Shown: positions 26,641-36,904, counted from the first letter of the stretch. The stretch is DNA of 64,000 bases from Halictus rubicundus (GCF_050948215.1 NW_027488950.1:62001-126000); one strand, 5' to 3'. The notes: a model not told the origin generated them from the letters alone. A program made the numbers and translations.

Positions 26641-28533
26641 CTCTATCCTATCCTCTATCCTATCCTATCTTCTGTCCTATCCTATCCTCTATCCTATCAA
26701 ATCCCCTATCCTATCCTCTATCCTATCCTATCCTCTACCCTATCCTATCGTCTATCCTATCCTCTTTCCTATCCTATCCTCTATCCTATCAAATCCCCTA
26801 TCCTATCCTCTATCCTATCCTATCATCTATCCTCTATCCTATCCTCTATCCTATCCTATCCTCTATCGTATCCTATCGTCTATCCTATCCTCTATCCTAT
26901 CCTGTCGTCTATCATATCCTCTATCCTATCCTATCCTCTATTCCATCCTATCCTCTATCCTATCCTATCCTCTATCCTATCCCATCTTCTATCCTATCCT
27001 ATCCTCTATCCTATCTAATCCCCTATCCTATCCTCTGTCCTATCCTATCCTCTATCCTATCCTATCCTCTATCCTATCAAATCCCCTATCCTATCAAATC
27101 CCCTATCCTATCCTCTATCCTATCCTATCCTCTATCCTATCCTATCCTCTATCCTATCCTATCGTCTATCCTACCCTCTATCCTATCCTATGCTCTATCC
27201 TATCCTATCCCCTATCATATCCTATCCTCTATCCTATCCTATTCTCTATCCTATCCTATCCTCTATCCTATCCTCTATCCTATCCTCTATCCTATCCTAT
27301 CCTCTATTCTATCCTATCGTCTATCCTATCCTATCCTCTATCCTATCCTATCCTCTATCCTATCCTATCCTCTATCCTATCCTATCCTATCCTCTATCCT
27401 ATCCTATCTTCTATCCTATCCTATCCTCTATCCTATCATATCCTCTATCCTATAATATCCTCTATCCTATCCTATCCTCTATTCTATCCTATCGTCTATC
27501 CTATCCTCTACCCTATCCTATCGTCTATCCTATCCTCTTTCCTATCCTATCCTCTATCCTATCATATCCTCTATCCTATAATATCCTCTATCCTATCCTA
27601 TCCTCTATCCAATCCTCTATCCTATCCTCTATCCTATCCTATCTTCTGTCCTATCCTATCCTCTATCCTATCAAATCCCCTATCCTATCATCTATCCTAT
27701 CCTATCCTCTACCCTATCCTATGGTCTATCCTATCCTCTTTCCTATCCTATCCTCTATCCTATCAAATCCCCTATCCTATCCTCTATCCTATCCTATCAT
27801 CTATCCTCTATCCTATCCTCTATCCTATCCTATCCTCTATCGTATCCTATCGTCTATCCTATCCTCTATCCTATCCTGTCGTCTATCATATCCTCTATCC
27901 TATCCTATCCTCTATTCCATCCTATCCTCTATCCTATCCTATCCTCTATCCTATCCCATCTTCTATCCTATCCTATCCTCTATCCTATCTAATCCCCTAT
28001 CCTATCCTCTGTCCTATCCTATCCTCTATCCTATCCTATCCTCTATCCTATCAAATCCCCTATCCTATCAAATCCCCTATCCTATCCTCTATCCTATCCT
28101 ATCCTCTATCCTATCCTATCCTCTATCCTATCCTATCGTCTATCCTACCCTCTATCCTATCCTATGCTCTATCCTATCCTATCCCCTATCATATCCTATC
28201 CTCTATCCTATCCTATTCTCTATCCTATCCTATCCTCTATCCTATCCTCTATCCTATCCTCTATCCTATCCTATCCTCTATTCTATCCTATCGTCTATCC
28301 TATCCTATCCTCTATCCTATCCTATCCTCTATCCTATCCTATCCTCTATCCTATCCTATCCTATCCTCTATCCTATCCTATCTTCTATCCTATCCTATCC
28401 TCTATCCTATCATATCCTCTATCCTATAATATCCTCTATCCTATCCTATCCTCTATTCTATCCTATCGTCTATCCTATCCTCTACCCTATCCTATCGTCT
28501 ATCCTATCCTCTTTCCTATCCTATCCTCTATCC
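26560..28533 (+). repeat. Tandem duplication of 974 bp, two units
   Basis: The landmark CTACCCTCTATCC followed by CTATGCTC occurs at 27190 and 28164, 974 bp apart. Flanking variants (TATCGTATCC, GTCGTCTATCATATCC, CTATTCCATCC, TATCTAATCCCC) recur in the same order. Homology ends near 27.56/28.53 kb, where one copy continues with CATATCC and the other with CAAATCCCC. Unit boundaries are approximate. Confidence 0.7.
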
Positions 28534-28731
28534 TATCAAATCCCCTATCCTATCCTCTATCCTATCCTATCATCTATCCTCTATCCTATCCTCTATCCTA
28601 TCCTATCCTCTATACTATCCTATCGTCTATCCTATCCTCTATCCTATCCTGTCGTCTATCCTATACTCTATCCTATCCTGTCCTCTAGCCTATGCTATCC
28701 TCTATCCTATCCTCAATCCTAACCTATTCTC

Positions 28732-28736
28732 TATCC
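28732..28736 (+). other. Left target-site duplication of the copia element
   Basis: TATCC directly precedes the left LTR and matches the five bases after the right LTR (33371-33375). Five bases is the usual target duplication for copia elements. Because TATCC is the satellite pentamer, the match alone is weak evidence; the LTR alignment and the polypurine tract place the boundary independently. Confidence 0.7.
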
Positions 28737-28945
28737 TATTGAGGTTCCGTTTTGAATATCGCGCTTTCTGATTATACATAGCGCCATCTGTTGTAACCGG
28801 CAAAACCTCAAGCGAGCGACGCCGACCTGCAGCGCTGGCTTAGCAGTGAAACGTTGTAGCGTGTAAACCACGTGTATTCTTTTCTTTCCACTTATTTTAT
28901 TTAATAAACCAGTGTTCATCAATTATCACGAGTGTAAAGTTAATA
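28737..28945 (+). repeat. 5' long terminal repeat
   Basis: 209 bp, beginning TATTGAGGTTCC and ending AAAGTTAATA, so the ends are a 4-bp inverted repeat TATT/AATA and not the usual TG/CA. It differs from the 3' LTR at 28812 (G versus C), 28837 (G versus T) and 28911 (A versus T). An AATAAA polyadenylation signal lies at 28903-28908, and a weak TATA-like string TATACATA at 28773-28780 is a possible promoter element. A 63-codon - strand frame across it is a shadow of the repeat. Confidence 0.93.
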
Positions 28946-28959
28946 GGTTATGGGCCCAG
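28946..28959 (+). other. Primer-binding site, internal initiator tRNA-Met type
   Basis: GGTTATGGGCCCAG follows the 5' LTR directly. It is complementary to the anticodon stem-loop region of eukaryotic initiator tRNA-Met (the GGGCCCAUAACC stretch), not to the tRNA 3' end. Drosophila copia is known to prime reverse transcription from an initiator tRNA half-molecule with essentially this site, so the same mechanism is inferred here. Confidence 0.9.
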
Positions 28960-29066
28960 GTAGTTTCTGAGGCGCACTAGTGAGATAATTGAAGACAATC
29001 TCCGCTATAATCTCGTTACGAGCGCATAAAGTTTTCGCGTCGTAAGAACGTTTTTCTCTGACAAAG
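28960..29066 (+). other. Untranslated leader of the copia transcript
   Basis: 107 bp between the primer-binding site and the gag start. It holds no ORF of note. It ends TGACAAAG before the ATG, which gives purines at -3 and G at +4, a good eukaryotic initiation context. An encapsidation or dimerisation signal would be expected here, but I cannot point to one. Confidence 0.7.
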
Positions 29067-31817
29067 ATGGCGGAAAGTAGAATCGACACAGCGTCTATAA
29101 ATAAATTCGATGGCAACAATTACCATCAGTGGAAGTTTCAACTGTTATGTGCATTACGAGCAAAGGGTTTGCATGGAATTGCAAAGGGAACAGAGGAAAA
29201 ACCGGCGGCATTGACTGTGACGTCGACAGTAGCTGAGAAAGCAGAGGTTAAAACTTGGGAGAAGAATGATGCAACGGCCATGTTCCTGTTAACAACTGCG
29301 ATGGAATTCTCCCAGATCACGCTCATCGAGAACTGCATGTCGTCCAAAGAAATCTTAGATAAGTTAGATGCGATTTATGTTCAAAAAACCGAAATTAACA
29401 AAATGTTGGCGCATGAAAGATTCTCACAGTATAAAATGAATGTAAACGATTCGATCGCTCAACATATCGCGAAAGTTGAAAATTTGGCACAACAAATAAA
29501 AGATTCGGGTGAAACGATTAGTGATACGGCAATCATGACAAAGATTCTCGGTAGTTTGCCCGCGAAGTTTAGAAGTTTTCGTCAGGCGTGGTTATCATTG
29601 GATGAAACAAAACAAACGATAAAAAATCTAATGTCGCGTTTGATCGATGAAGACACGAGTCTCACTGTGGTGGACGATTCTGAGAATGCCCTTGTCGCGT
29701 CGTCGAATGTAAAAAAGGTAGCAAACCGCGAAGAAAACAAACAGCGTACGTACACTAAGTTTGATAAATCAAAAATTATTTGTTATAAATGTCAAAAGAA
29801 AGGTCATTTTGCTAAGGAGTGTCGCGGAAAAGGTAAAAGTAGTAGGGAACAACAAAATTCTCATCAAGGTAACTATTCTGCTTTTAGCGTACTAGATAAT
29901 AATGATTTAATTCCAAATTTAGATAATGAAGTGTGGATACTGGATAGCGGTGCAACGTCGCACATGACCTATCGTCGGGATTTTTTTAGCGATTTTCAAA
30001 AAATTGAGAACAACTCAGCAGTTATTTTAGGAAACGGACAAGAATTGCCTGTGAAAGGAAAAGGCAATATTAAAATCAGAAAACTGTTAGATAAGGAGTT
30101 GTATGATTCAATAATTACTGACGTCTTGTATGTACCGAATTTAGACAAAAACCTTTTTTCGGAAGGAGTAGTTACAAAGAAAGGAATGAAAATAGTTAAA
30201 GAAGGTAAATATGCCAGCCTATATGAGAATAATGTAAAAATAGCGACAGCCGAACGCGTAGAGAGTAACCTGTATCAGATGCATTTTAAAACTGTTTTGT
30301 CACAAGAGGCGAATGTAGTTATAAAAGATAGCCTACGTAAATGGCATGAGCGTCTAGGACACATTAATGTAAAATATATTAAGGAAATGGTTTCTAAGAA
30401 TTTAATTCAAGGTATAGAGTTATCTGATGTAGACAGTTTCTTTTGCGAAGCGTGTATGTATGGTAAGCAACATAAGTTATCATTTGCTCCGTCAAGTCAT
30501 ATAAAAGCGAGACTAGGAGAACACATACATAGTGATCTTTGTGGACCAATGTCCGTTCCTTCTGTTCAAGGTGCTAGATACTTTGTATTGTTTAAGGATG
30601 ATTTATCGGGCTATAGGGTGGTTTTCTTTATTAAACATAAAGATGACACGTTAAATTGTTTTGAACAATTCTGTAACTTGTCGAAAAATAAATTCGGTAA
30701 TTCGGTGAAGATTTTACATGTAGATAATGGTAGAGAATACTGTAATGAGAGGTTTAAGAGTTATCTTTCAAAATCTGGTATTGAATTACAAACTACTGCC
30801 CCTTATACACCCGAACAAAACGCACGAGCGGAGCGAGACATGCGAACAATTGTAGAGAGCGCCCGGTCTATGTTGTACGCGAAAGATGCGCCGTTATATT
30901 TGTGGGCCGAGGCCGTAAATACGGCAGTATATATTTTGAACAGAACACCGACATCACAAGCGCCGAACTCGACACCGTTTGAGATATGGACGGGAAAACC
31001 TCCCGAATTAGGACATATTAAAATCTTTGGGTGTGAGGCATTCATGCATGTTCCAAAAGCATTGCGAAACAAGCTAGAGAGTAAAAGTAAGAAGCGTATT
31101 TTTGTAGGATATGAAGGAAATTCGACAAATTATCGTATATTTGATCCTGTAACGAAAAAGGTTAATGTTTCGCGTGATGTTTCATTCAATGAAGATAACA
31201 CTAGTTCAGACTGCAGAAAAAATATTGCAAAAATATTTATTGAAACAGATAGAGACACATTGAATGGGGTATCGCACGAAAATTTAAATGATAAAAGTCG
31301 TGAAAGTGAGCAGACAGACAATAATACAAATAGTAATGTAAGCAATGATCGTATTGTAGCTGATAATAATGATAAAGGATACTCGTTGCGACCAAAGGAA
31401 TCAAGAAGACCACCAATGCGGTACGAAGCAAATTTGGCAGAAGTTTACATACCTCAAACGTTTGAACAAGCGATGCAAAGCGATGACAAAAACAAGTGGA
31501 ATGAAGCGATTTCAGAAGAGATCAACGCACTTGTTAAAAATGAAACGTGGGAGGAAGTGCCTATGCCAAAGGACAAAAACGCAATCGATTCCAGATGGGT
31601 CTTTAGTATAAAATCGAGTGAAGAAGGGAATTCTCCTAGATTTAAAGCAAGATTATGTGCGAGAGGATACGCACAAGAGAAAGGTATTGATTACACTGAG
31701 ACTTTCTCACCGACTGTAAGGTATGACTCAATAAGAATTTTACTAGCTACAGCAATACAAAGAAAGCTTAAAATAAAGCAATTTGATGTGAAAACTGCGT
31801 TTCTTAATGGTCATTAA
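29067..31817 (+). CDS. Copia gag-protease-integrase and N-terminal reverse transcriptase (ends at premature stop)
   Basis: 916 codons. Residues 14-22 (FDGNNYHQW) open a copia-type gag domain. A CCHC zinc knuckle (C239, C242, H247, C252) binds nucleic acid. The aspartic protease active site DSG is at 293-295. Integrase has the HHCC zinc-binding residues H427, H432, C460 and C463, then the catalytic triad D490, D553 and E589 with the canonical 35-residue D-E spacing. A YSLRPKESRRPP segment near 770-785 is the usual linker. Reverse transcriptase (RVT_2 type) starts near W811 and includes the first catalytic Asp, D907 in FDVKTAF. The frame stops at TAA 31815-31817, nine residues after D907, where related elements continue. 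The polyprotein would form cytoplasmic virus-like particles and mature by its own protease. As it stands the product has gag, protease and integrase but only the start of the polymerase. The ATG is chosen for its context and position just before the gag domain. Confidence 0.93.
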   Translation: MAESRIDTASINKFDGNNYHQWKFQLLCALRAKGLHGIAKGTEEKPAALTVTSTVAEKAEVKTWEKNDATAMFLLTTAMEFSQITLIENCMSSKEILDKLDAIYVQKTEINKMLAHERFSQYKMNVNDSIAQHIAKVENLAQQIKDSGETISDTAIMTKILGSLPAKFRSFRQAWLSLDETKQTIKNLMSRLIDEDTSLTVVDDSENALVASSNVKKVANREENKQRTYTKFDKSKIICYKCQKKGHFAKECRGKGKSSREQQNSHQGNYSAFSVLDNNDLIPNLDNEVWILDSGATSHMTYRRDFFSDFQKIENNSAVILGNGQELPVKGKGNIKIRKLLDKELYDSIITDVLYVPNLDKNLFSEGVVTKKGMKIVKEGKYASLYENNVKIATAERVESNLYQMHFKTVLSQEANVVIKDSLRKWHERLGHINVKYIKEMVSKNLIQGIELSDVDSFFCEACMYGKQHKLSFAPSSHIKARLGEHIHSDLCGPMSVPSVQGARYFVLFKDDLSGYRVVFFIKHKDDTLNCFEQFCNLSKNKFGNSVKILHVDNGREYCNERFKSYLSKSGIELQTTAPYTPEQNARAERDMRTIVESARSMLYAKDAPLYLWAEAVNTAVYILNRTPTSQAPNSTPFEIWTGKPPELGHIKIFGCEAFMHVPKALRNKLESKSKKRIFVGYEGNSTNYRIFDPVTKKVNVSRDVSFNEDNTSSDCRKNIAKIFIETDRDTLNGVSHENLNDKSRESEQTDNNTNSNVSNDRIVADNNDKGYSLRPKESRRPPMRYEANLAEVYIPQTFEQAMQSDDKNKWNEAISEEINALVKNETWEEVPMPKDKNAIDSRWVFSIKSSEEGNSPRFKARLCARGYAQEKGIDYTETFSPTVRYDSIRILLATAIQRKLKIKQFDVKTAFLNGH

Positions 31818-32990
31818 CGAGAAGAAGTGTACATGTTTCCGCCGGAAGGAACTGAAGTTACACCCGGTATGGTATGTAGGTTAAAAAAGGCATTGTACGG
31901 CCTGAAGCAGGCTTCTCGTCAGTGGAACGAACAATTCGATCAATTTCTGAAAACAATAGGTTTCACTCAGAGTAACGCAGACAAATGTGTTTATCAGAAA
32001 ACTACTAATAATTCCAAAATATTTCTTGCATTATATGTAGATGATGGCCTGCTAATGAGCGACAACGAAGCCGAACTTCAATTAATTATCTCTCAATTGA
32101 AGGCGAACTTTGAAATCACGACATGTGATCAGGTACGATGTTTCGTTGGCATGGAGATTCTACATGATGAAAAGGAAGGAACGATATTAATTCATCAGAG
32201 AAATTATATCAACAAGATTATTAAGAAATTCAATATGGAAGATGCCAATGGAGTTAACACACCTGCTGATAATAATGTACAACTAAAAACAATAGAGGAA
32301 GTAAACACGAAACGGGAAGTACCGTACAGAGAAGTTGTAGGCAGCTTGATATTTGCTGCTATAGTCACGAGGCCAGACATTGCATATACAGTGGGAGTTG
32401 CAAGCCGTTTTTTGGATAAACATGGAGACTCTCACTGGAATGCTGTCAAAAGAATCATCAGGTACCTCAAGAATACAATAGATTATGGAATTCTCTACAC
32501 AAGGGATCAGGGGTCAGAAATAATACAAGGATACTCTGATTCGGATTTCGCAAATGATGTGGATACAAGGAAATCAGTGACTGGTTATGTTTTCAAGATG
32601 AGCGGTGGATCAGTAACATGGAACAGTCAACGCCAGTCAACAGTTTCCCTGTCAACTACAGAGGCAGAATACATTGCAGCATCATGTGCGGTTAAAGAAG
32701 CCATGTGGATACGTCAGTTGTTACGCGACTTACAAGAATCCATTATTAAACCGACACCGATTTTTATGGATAATAAGAGTGCAATAAAATTGGTACACAA
32801 TGCGGAATTTCATAAGAGAACAAAACATATAGATGTACGTTACCATTATATTCGTGAAAAATATGTTAGTGGCGATATAGGTGTTTCTTATGTAACAAGC
32901 AAGGATCAAATCGCGGATATCTTAACTAAAGCGATTCCTTGTAACCAATTTGAAATATTACGAGCCAAACTAGGTGTAAGAAAGATGTAA
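31818..32990 (+). pseudogene. Copia reverse transcriptase (C-terminal part) and RNase H, downstream of in-frame stop
   Basis: This continues the same reading frame directly after the TAA, 390 codons to the natural stop, with no further break or frameshift. It opens REEVYMFPPEG, the expected continuation of the polymerase. The YVDD metal-binding motif is at 32034-32045. RNase H follows, with candidate catalytic acidic residues in YSDSDFA (first Asp at 32538-32540), STTEAEY (Glu at 32661-32663) and MDNKSA (Asp at 32769-32771), then KRTKHIDVRYH typical of copia RNase H. There is no good ATG at its start, so independent translation is unlikely; it would need readthrough of the stop. Otherwise it looks intact, with no sign of long decay, consistent with the young LTRs. 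Confidence 0.92.
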
Positions 32991-33161
32991 AGTTTTATTG
33001 TGAACTTACTGTTTATGTGATTTGCTAGAATTACCAAAAGATAAATAAGTATATGTTTTTTTTTTTGTTTGGTTCGTTGATGTATTTAAAAGAGAAAAAT
33101 ATTGTAATACTGTAAAACTGTTATATTGTAAACATGTTAGAAAGCACTCAATTAGTGGGAG
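32991..33161 (+). other. Copia 3' untranslated region and polypurine tract
   Basis: 171 bp of A/T-rich sequence, including a T-run near 33056-33066. It ends in the purine-rich AGTGGGAG (33154-33161), interrupted by one T and abutting the 3' LTR. This is where plus-strand DNA synthesis is expected to start, and it independently fixes the LTR start at TATTGAGG. Confidence 0.85.
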
Positions 33162-33370
33162 TATTGAGGTTCCGTTTTGAATATCGCGCTTTCTGATTAT
33201 ACATAGCGCCATCTGTTGTAACCGGCAAAACCTCAACCGAGCGACGCCGACCTGCAGCGCTTGCTTAGCAGTGAAACGTTGTAGCGTGTAAACCACGTGT
33301 ATTCTTTTCTTTCCACTTATTTTATTTAATAAACCTGTGTTCATCAATTATCACGAGTGTAAAGTTAATA
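33162..33370 (+). repeat. 3' long terminal repeat
   Basis: 209 bp, same ends as the left LTR (TATT...AATA). It differs at 33237, 33262 and 33336, so divergence is 3/209 (1.4%). The AATAAA signal at 33328-33333 would direct polyadenylation of the element transcript. Satellite resumes immediately after it. Confidence 0.93.
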
Positions 33371-33375
33371 TATCC
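33371..33375 (+). other. Right target-site duplication of the copia element
   Basis: TATCC, identical to 28732-28736 on the other side of the element. It is also the satellite pentamer. Confidence 0.7.
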
Positions 33376-36186
33376 TATCCTCTATCCTATCCTATCGTCT
33401 ATCCTATCCTCTTTCCTATCCTATCCTCTATCCTATCAAATCCCCTATCCTATCCTCTATCCTATCCTATCATCTATCATCAATCCTATCCTTTCCTGTA
33501 TCCTATCCAATCGTCTATCCTATCCTATCCTCTATCCTATCCTATCCTATCCTCTATCCTATCCTCTATCCTATCCTATCCTCTATCCTATCCTATCCTC
33601 TATCCTATCCTATCCCCTATCCTATGCTATCGTCTATCCTATCCTCTATCCTATCCTATCCTCTATCCTATCCTATCCTCTATCCTATCCTATCCTCTAT
33701 CCTATCCTATCCTGTATCCTATCCTATCCTCTATCCTATCCTATCCTCTATCATATCCTATCATCTATCCTCTATCCTATCATATCCTCTATCCTATAAT
33801 ATCCTCTATCCTATCCTATCCCCTATCCAATGCTCTATCCCATCCTATCCTCTATCCTATCCTATCCTCTATCCTATCCTCTATCCTCTATCCTATCCTA
33901 TCCTCTATCCTATCCTATCCTCTATCCTATCCTATCCTCTATCCTATCCTATCCTCTATCCTCTATCCTATCCTATCCTCTATCCTAACCTATTCTCTAT
34001 CCTATCCTCTATCCTATCCTCTATCCTATCCTATCCTCTATCCTATCCTATCCTCTATCCTATCCTCTCCTCTATCCTATCCTGTCGTCCATCCTATCCT
34101 CTATCCTATCCTATCCTCTATCGTATCCTATCCTCTATCCTATCCTATCCTCTATCCTATCCTATCCTCTATCCTATCCTATCCTCTATCCTATCCTATC
34201 GTCTATCCTATCCTCTATCCTATCCTGTCGTCTATCCTATCCTCTATCCTATCCTATCCTCTATCCTATCCTATCCTCTATCCTATCCCATCTTCTATCC
34301 TATCCTATCCTCTGTCCTATCCTATCCTCTATCCTATCCTATCCTCTATCCTATCAAATCCCCTATCCTATCCTCTATCCTCTATCCTATCCTATCCTCT
34401 ATCCTATCCCGTCGTCTATCCTATCCTCTATCCTATCCTATCCTCTATCCTATCCTATCCTATCCTATCCTATCCTCTATCCTATCCTATCCTCTATCCT
34501 ATCCCATCTTCTATCCTATCCTATCCTCTATCCTATCAAATCCCCTATCCTATCCTCTGTCCTATCCTATCCTCTATCCTATCCTACCCTCTATCCTATC
34601 AAATCCCCTATCCTATCAAATCCCCTATCCTATCCTCTATCCTATCCTATCCTCTATCCGATCCTATCGTCTATCCTATCCTCTATCCTATCCTATGCTC
34701 TATCCTATCCTATCCCCTATCATATCCTATCCTCTATCCTATCCTATTCTCTATCCTATCCTATCCTCTATCATATCCTCTATCCTATACTCCATCCTAT
34801 CCTCTATCCTATCCTCTATCCTATCCTATCCTCTATTCTATCCTATCGTCTATCCTATCCTCTATCCTATCCTATCCTCTATCCTATCCTATCCTCTATC
34901 CTATCCTATCCTCTATCCTATCCTATCCTCTATCCTATCCTATCCTCTATCCTATCCTATCCTCTATCCTATCCTATCCTCTATCCTATCCTATCCTCTA
35001 TCCTATCCTATCCTCTATCCTATCCTATCCTCTATCCTATCCTATCCTCTATCCTATCCTATCCTCTATCCTATCCTATCCTATCCTATCCTCTATCCTA
35101 TCATATCCTCTATCCTATAATATCCTCTATCCTATCATATCCTCTATCCTATCCTATCATCTGTCCTATCCTATCCTCTATCCTATCAAATCCCCTATCC
35201 TATCCTCTATCCTATCCTATCCTCTATCCTATCCTATCGTCTATCCTATCCTCTTTCCTATCCTATCCTCTATCCTATCAAATCCCCTATCCTATCCTCT
35301 ATCCTATCCTATCATCTATCCTCTATCCTATCCTCTATCCTATCCTATCCTCTATAATATCCTATCGTCTATCCTATCCTCTATCCTATCCTGTCGTCTA
35401 TCCTATCCTCTATCCTATCCTATCCTCTATCCCATCCTATCCTCTATCCTATCCTATCCTCTATCCTATCCCATCTTCTATCCTATCCTATCCTCTATCC
35501 TATCAAATCCCCTATCCTATCCTCTGTCCTATCCTATCCTCTATCCTATCCTATCCTCTGTCCTATCCTATCCTCTATCCTATCCTGTCGTCTATCCTAT
35601 CCTCTATCCTATCCTATCCTCTATCCTATCCTATCGTCTATGATATCCTATCCACTATCCTATCCTATCCTCTATCCTATCCTATCCTCTATCCTATCCT
35701 ATCCTCTATCCTATCCTATCCTCTATCCTATCCTATCCTCTATCCTATCCTATCCTCTATCCTATCCTATCGTCTATCCTATCCTCTATCCTATCCTGTC
35801 GTCTATCCTATCCTCTATCCTATCCTATCCTCTATCCTATCCTATCCTCTATCCTATCCCATCTTCTATCCTATCCTATCCTCTGTCCTATCCTATCCTC
35901 TATCCTATCCTATCCTCTATCCTATCAAATCCCCTATCCTATCCTCTATCCTCTATCCTATCCTATCCTCTATCCTATCCTATCCTCTATCCTATCCTAT
36001 CCTCTATCCTATCCTATCCTCTATCCTATCCTATCCTCTATCCTAACCTATTCTCTATCCTATCCTCTATCCTATCCTCTATCCTATCCTATCCTCTATC
36101 CTATCCTATCCTCTATCCTATCCTATCCTCTATCCTATCCTGTCGTCTATCCTATCCTGTATCCTATCCTATCCTCTATCCTATCC
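33376..36186 (+). repeat. Middle satellite block between the two insertions
   Basis: 2.8 kb of the same satellite in the same orientation. The first part continues the higher-order unit cut by the copia element (CTTTCC, AAATCCCC, CATCTATCATCAATCC, CCTTTCCTGTATCC, CCAATCGTC). Around 34.86-35.08 kb it becomes a homogeneous run of perfect 17-bp monomers. I see no gene in it. Confidence 0.96.
36171..36186 (+). other. Left target-site duplication of the retroposon
   Basis: ATCCTCTATCCTATCC occurs here and again at 38099-38114, flanking the insert. The base before each copy differs (T versus C), so the duplication is 16 bp. Removing the insert and one copy gives a sequence that matches an unoccupied satellite stretch at about 48.87-48.94 kb base for base. 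Confidence 0.85.
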
Positions 36187-36732
36187 TTTTTTTTTTTTTT
36201 AAAGGTATTTGCCTCCATTTAACTTTTCAATTTCTACAAAATCGTTAAAAATCTATTATCGCTGGTCGCGCATGTACTTAATTTAATTTAATCTAATCGA
36301 TTCGCTTAAACTTAATCTATTTTATATATACTAACACTTAAAGTAACTAAACTCGAGATTAACCCTAAGATTACAAATCTAAAACCTAAACTCTAAAAAT
36401 TTACTAGCTAAACCTTATTAACCAAAAACCAAAAAACCAACACAAACAGTTGTAATTCTAATTTTTTCTATTAACCTAACCTATCTTATCTAAAATTCGC
36501 ACAGAATCGCCGAGGTCCGCAGAAATCTACTTAGCGGCTACGATATTCTCTCTACCTACTAGCTACGAAAATTTGACGAAATTCGCAAAATTGTAAGAAT
36601 TTTTGAAGAAATCTCGTGCGATCGACGGGAAAAATTCTAAAATCGCTTCGAATTATCTAAAATCGTCTGAAAGTGACGAAAAAACGCTAAGAAATGCTAA
36701 AATTCTGCTAATTTCTGGATTTCGCAAGAGGG

Positions 36733-36765
36733 AAGTGGGGGTTTTTGGATAGTTGACCCCCACTT
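36733..36765. repeat. Inverted repeat, 10-bp perfect stem
   Basis: AAGTGGGGGT (36733-36742) pairs perfectly with ACCCCCACTT (36756-36765) across a 13-base loop. It lies inside the retroposon, and an RNA from either strand could fold here. No run of T follows that would suggest a terminator role. Confidence 0.8.
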
Positions 36766-36869
36766 ATTCTTATATGTTTGTAAAGCCCTCGTTGAATGCG
36801 TAACTTGCCTCGTTGAAAGTTTTTTCGAGAATCAGCTCCTTCCCCTTGTCCGTGTTGTTATCTCGAAAA

Positions 36870-36884
36870 GGGGGGGGGGGGGGG
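36870..36884 (+). repeat. Homopolymer of 15 G
   Basis: Fifteen consecutive G on the + strand (C on the retroposon's sense strand). The length may be inaccurate in the assembly because such runs are prone to sequencing error. Confidence 0.85.
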
Positions 36885-36904
36885 TTTCGACAAATTTTTT
36901 GCCT

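Larger units (their letters stand above)
1..28736 (+). repeat. Left satellite block, (TATCC)nTC monomers
   Basis: This stretch is uninterrupted satellite. The monomer is (TATCC)nTC: n=3 gives 17 bp (most common), n=2 gives 12 bp and n=1 gives 7 bp. Recurrent 17-bp variants form a small alphabet: TATCCTATCCTATCGTC, TATCCTATCCTGTCGTC, TATCCTATCCCATCTTC, TATCCTATCAAATCCCC and TATCCTAACCTATTCTC. The + strand is C/T-rich with A, and G appears only at variant positions. No stop codon exists in any + frame of the consensus, whereas the - strand has TAG in every pentamer, so the long + frames are composition artefacts. I see no RNA gene, promoter or non-satellite gene before the copia LTR at 28737. 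The array continues past the left window edge. Confidence 0.97.
28737..33370 (+). mobile_element. Ty1/copia LTR retrotransposon, full length (4634 bp)
   Basis: The parts are complete and in order: 5' LTR, primer-binding site, untranslated leader, one gag-protease-integrase-reverse transcriptase-RNase H frame, polypurine tract and 3' LTR. Integrase before reverse transcriptase is the copia (Pseudoviridae) order and excludes gypsy or BEL. Both LTRs are 209 bp and differ at three positions, which points to a recent insertion. The element sits in satellite on both sides. The right flank (33371 to about 33560) matches the satellite around 53.54-53.72 kb, whose left side matches the element's left flank, so both flanks belong to one higher-order unit. 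Compared with that unit the occupied site lacks one 17-bp monomer. The protein frame has a single in-frame stop, so this copy is probably not autonomous. Confidence 0.95.

Noticed and set aside
1..28736. CRISPR array
   Set aside because: There are direct repeats but no unique spacers, and the sequence is eukaryotic satellite.
28740..28745. LTR start at TGAGG (canonical TG)
   Set aside because: The two LTRs are identical for three more bases (TAT) upstream, the polypurine tract abuts TATT, and only this boundary gives matching TATCC flanks and a terminal inverted repeat.
28731..28922. 63-codon - strand frame over the 5' LTR, extended to 113 codons over the 3' LTR (33006-33347)
   Set aside because: It is the reverse complement of the LTR itself and lies in both copies for that reason; no domain is recognisable.
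31130..31431. Short - strand and alternate-frame ORFs within gag-pol
   Set aside because: They are shadows of the confirmed gag-pol frame, which carries all the conserved motifs.
33337..35643. 768-codon frame starting in the 3' LTR
   Set aside because: It opens with GTG, not a normal eukaryotic start, and then reads only satellite.
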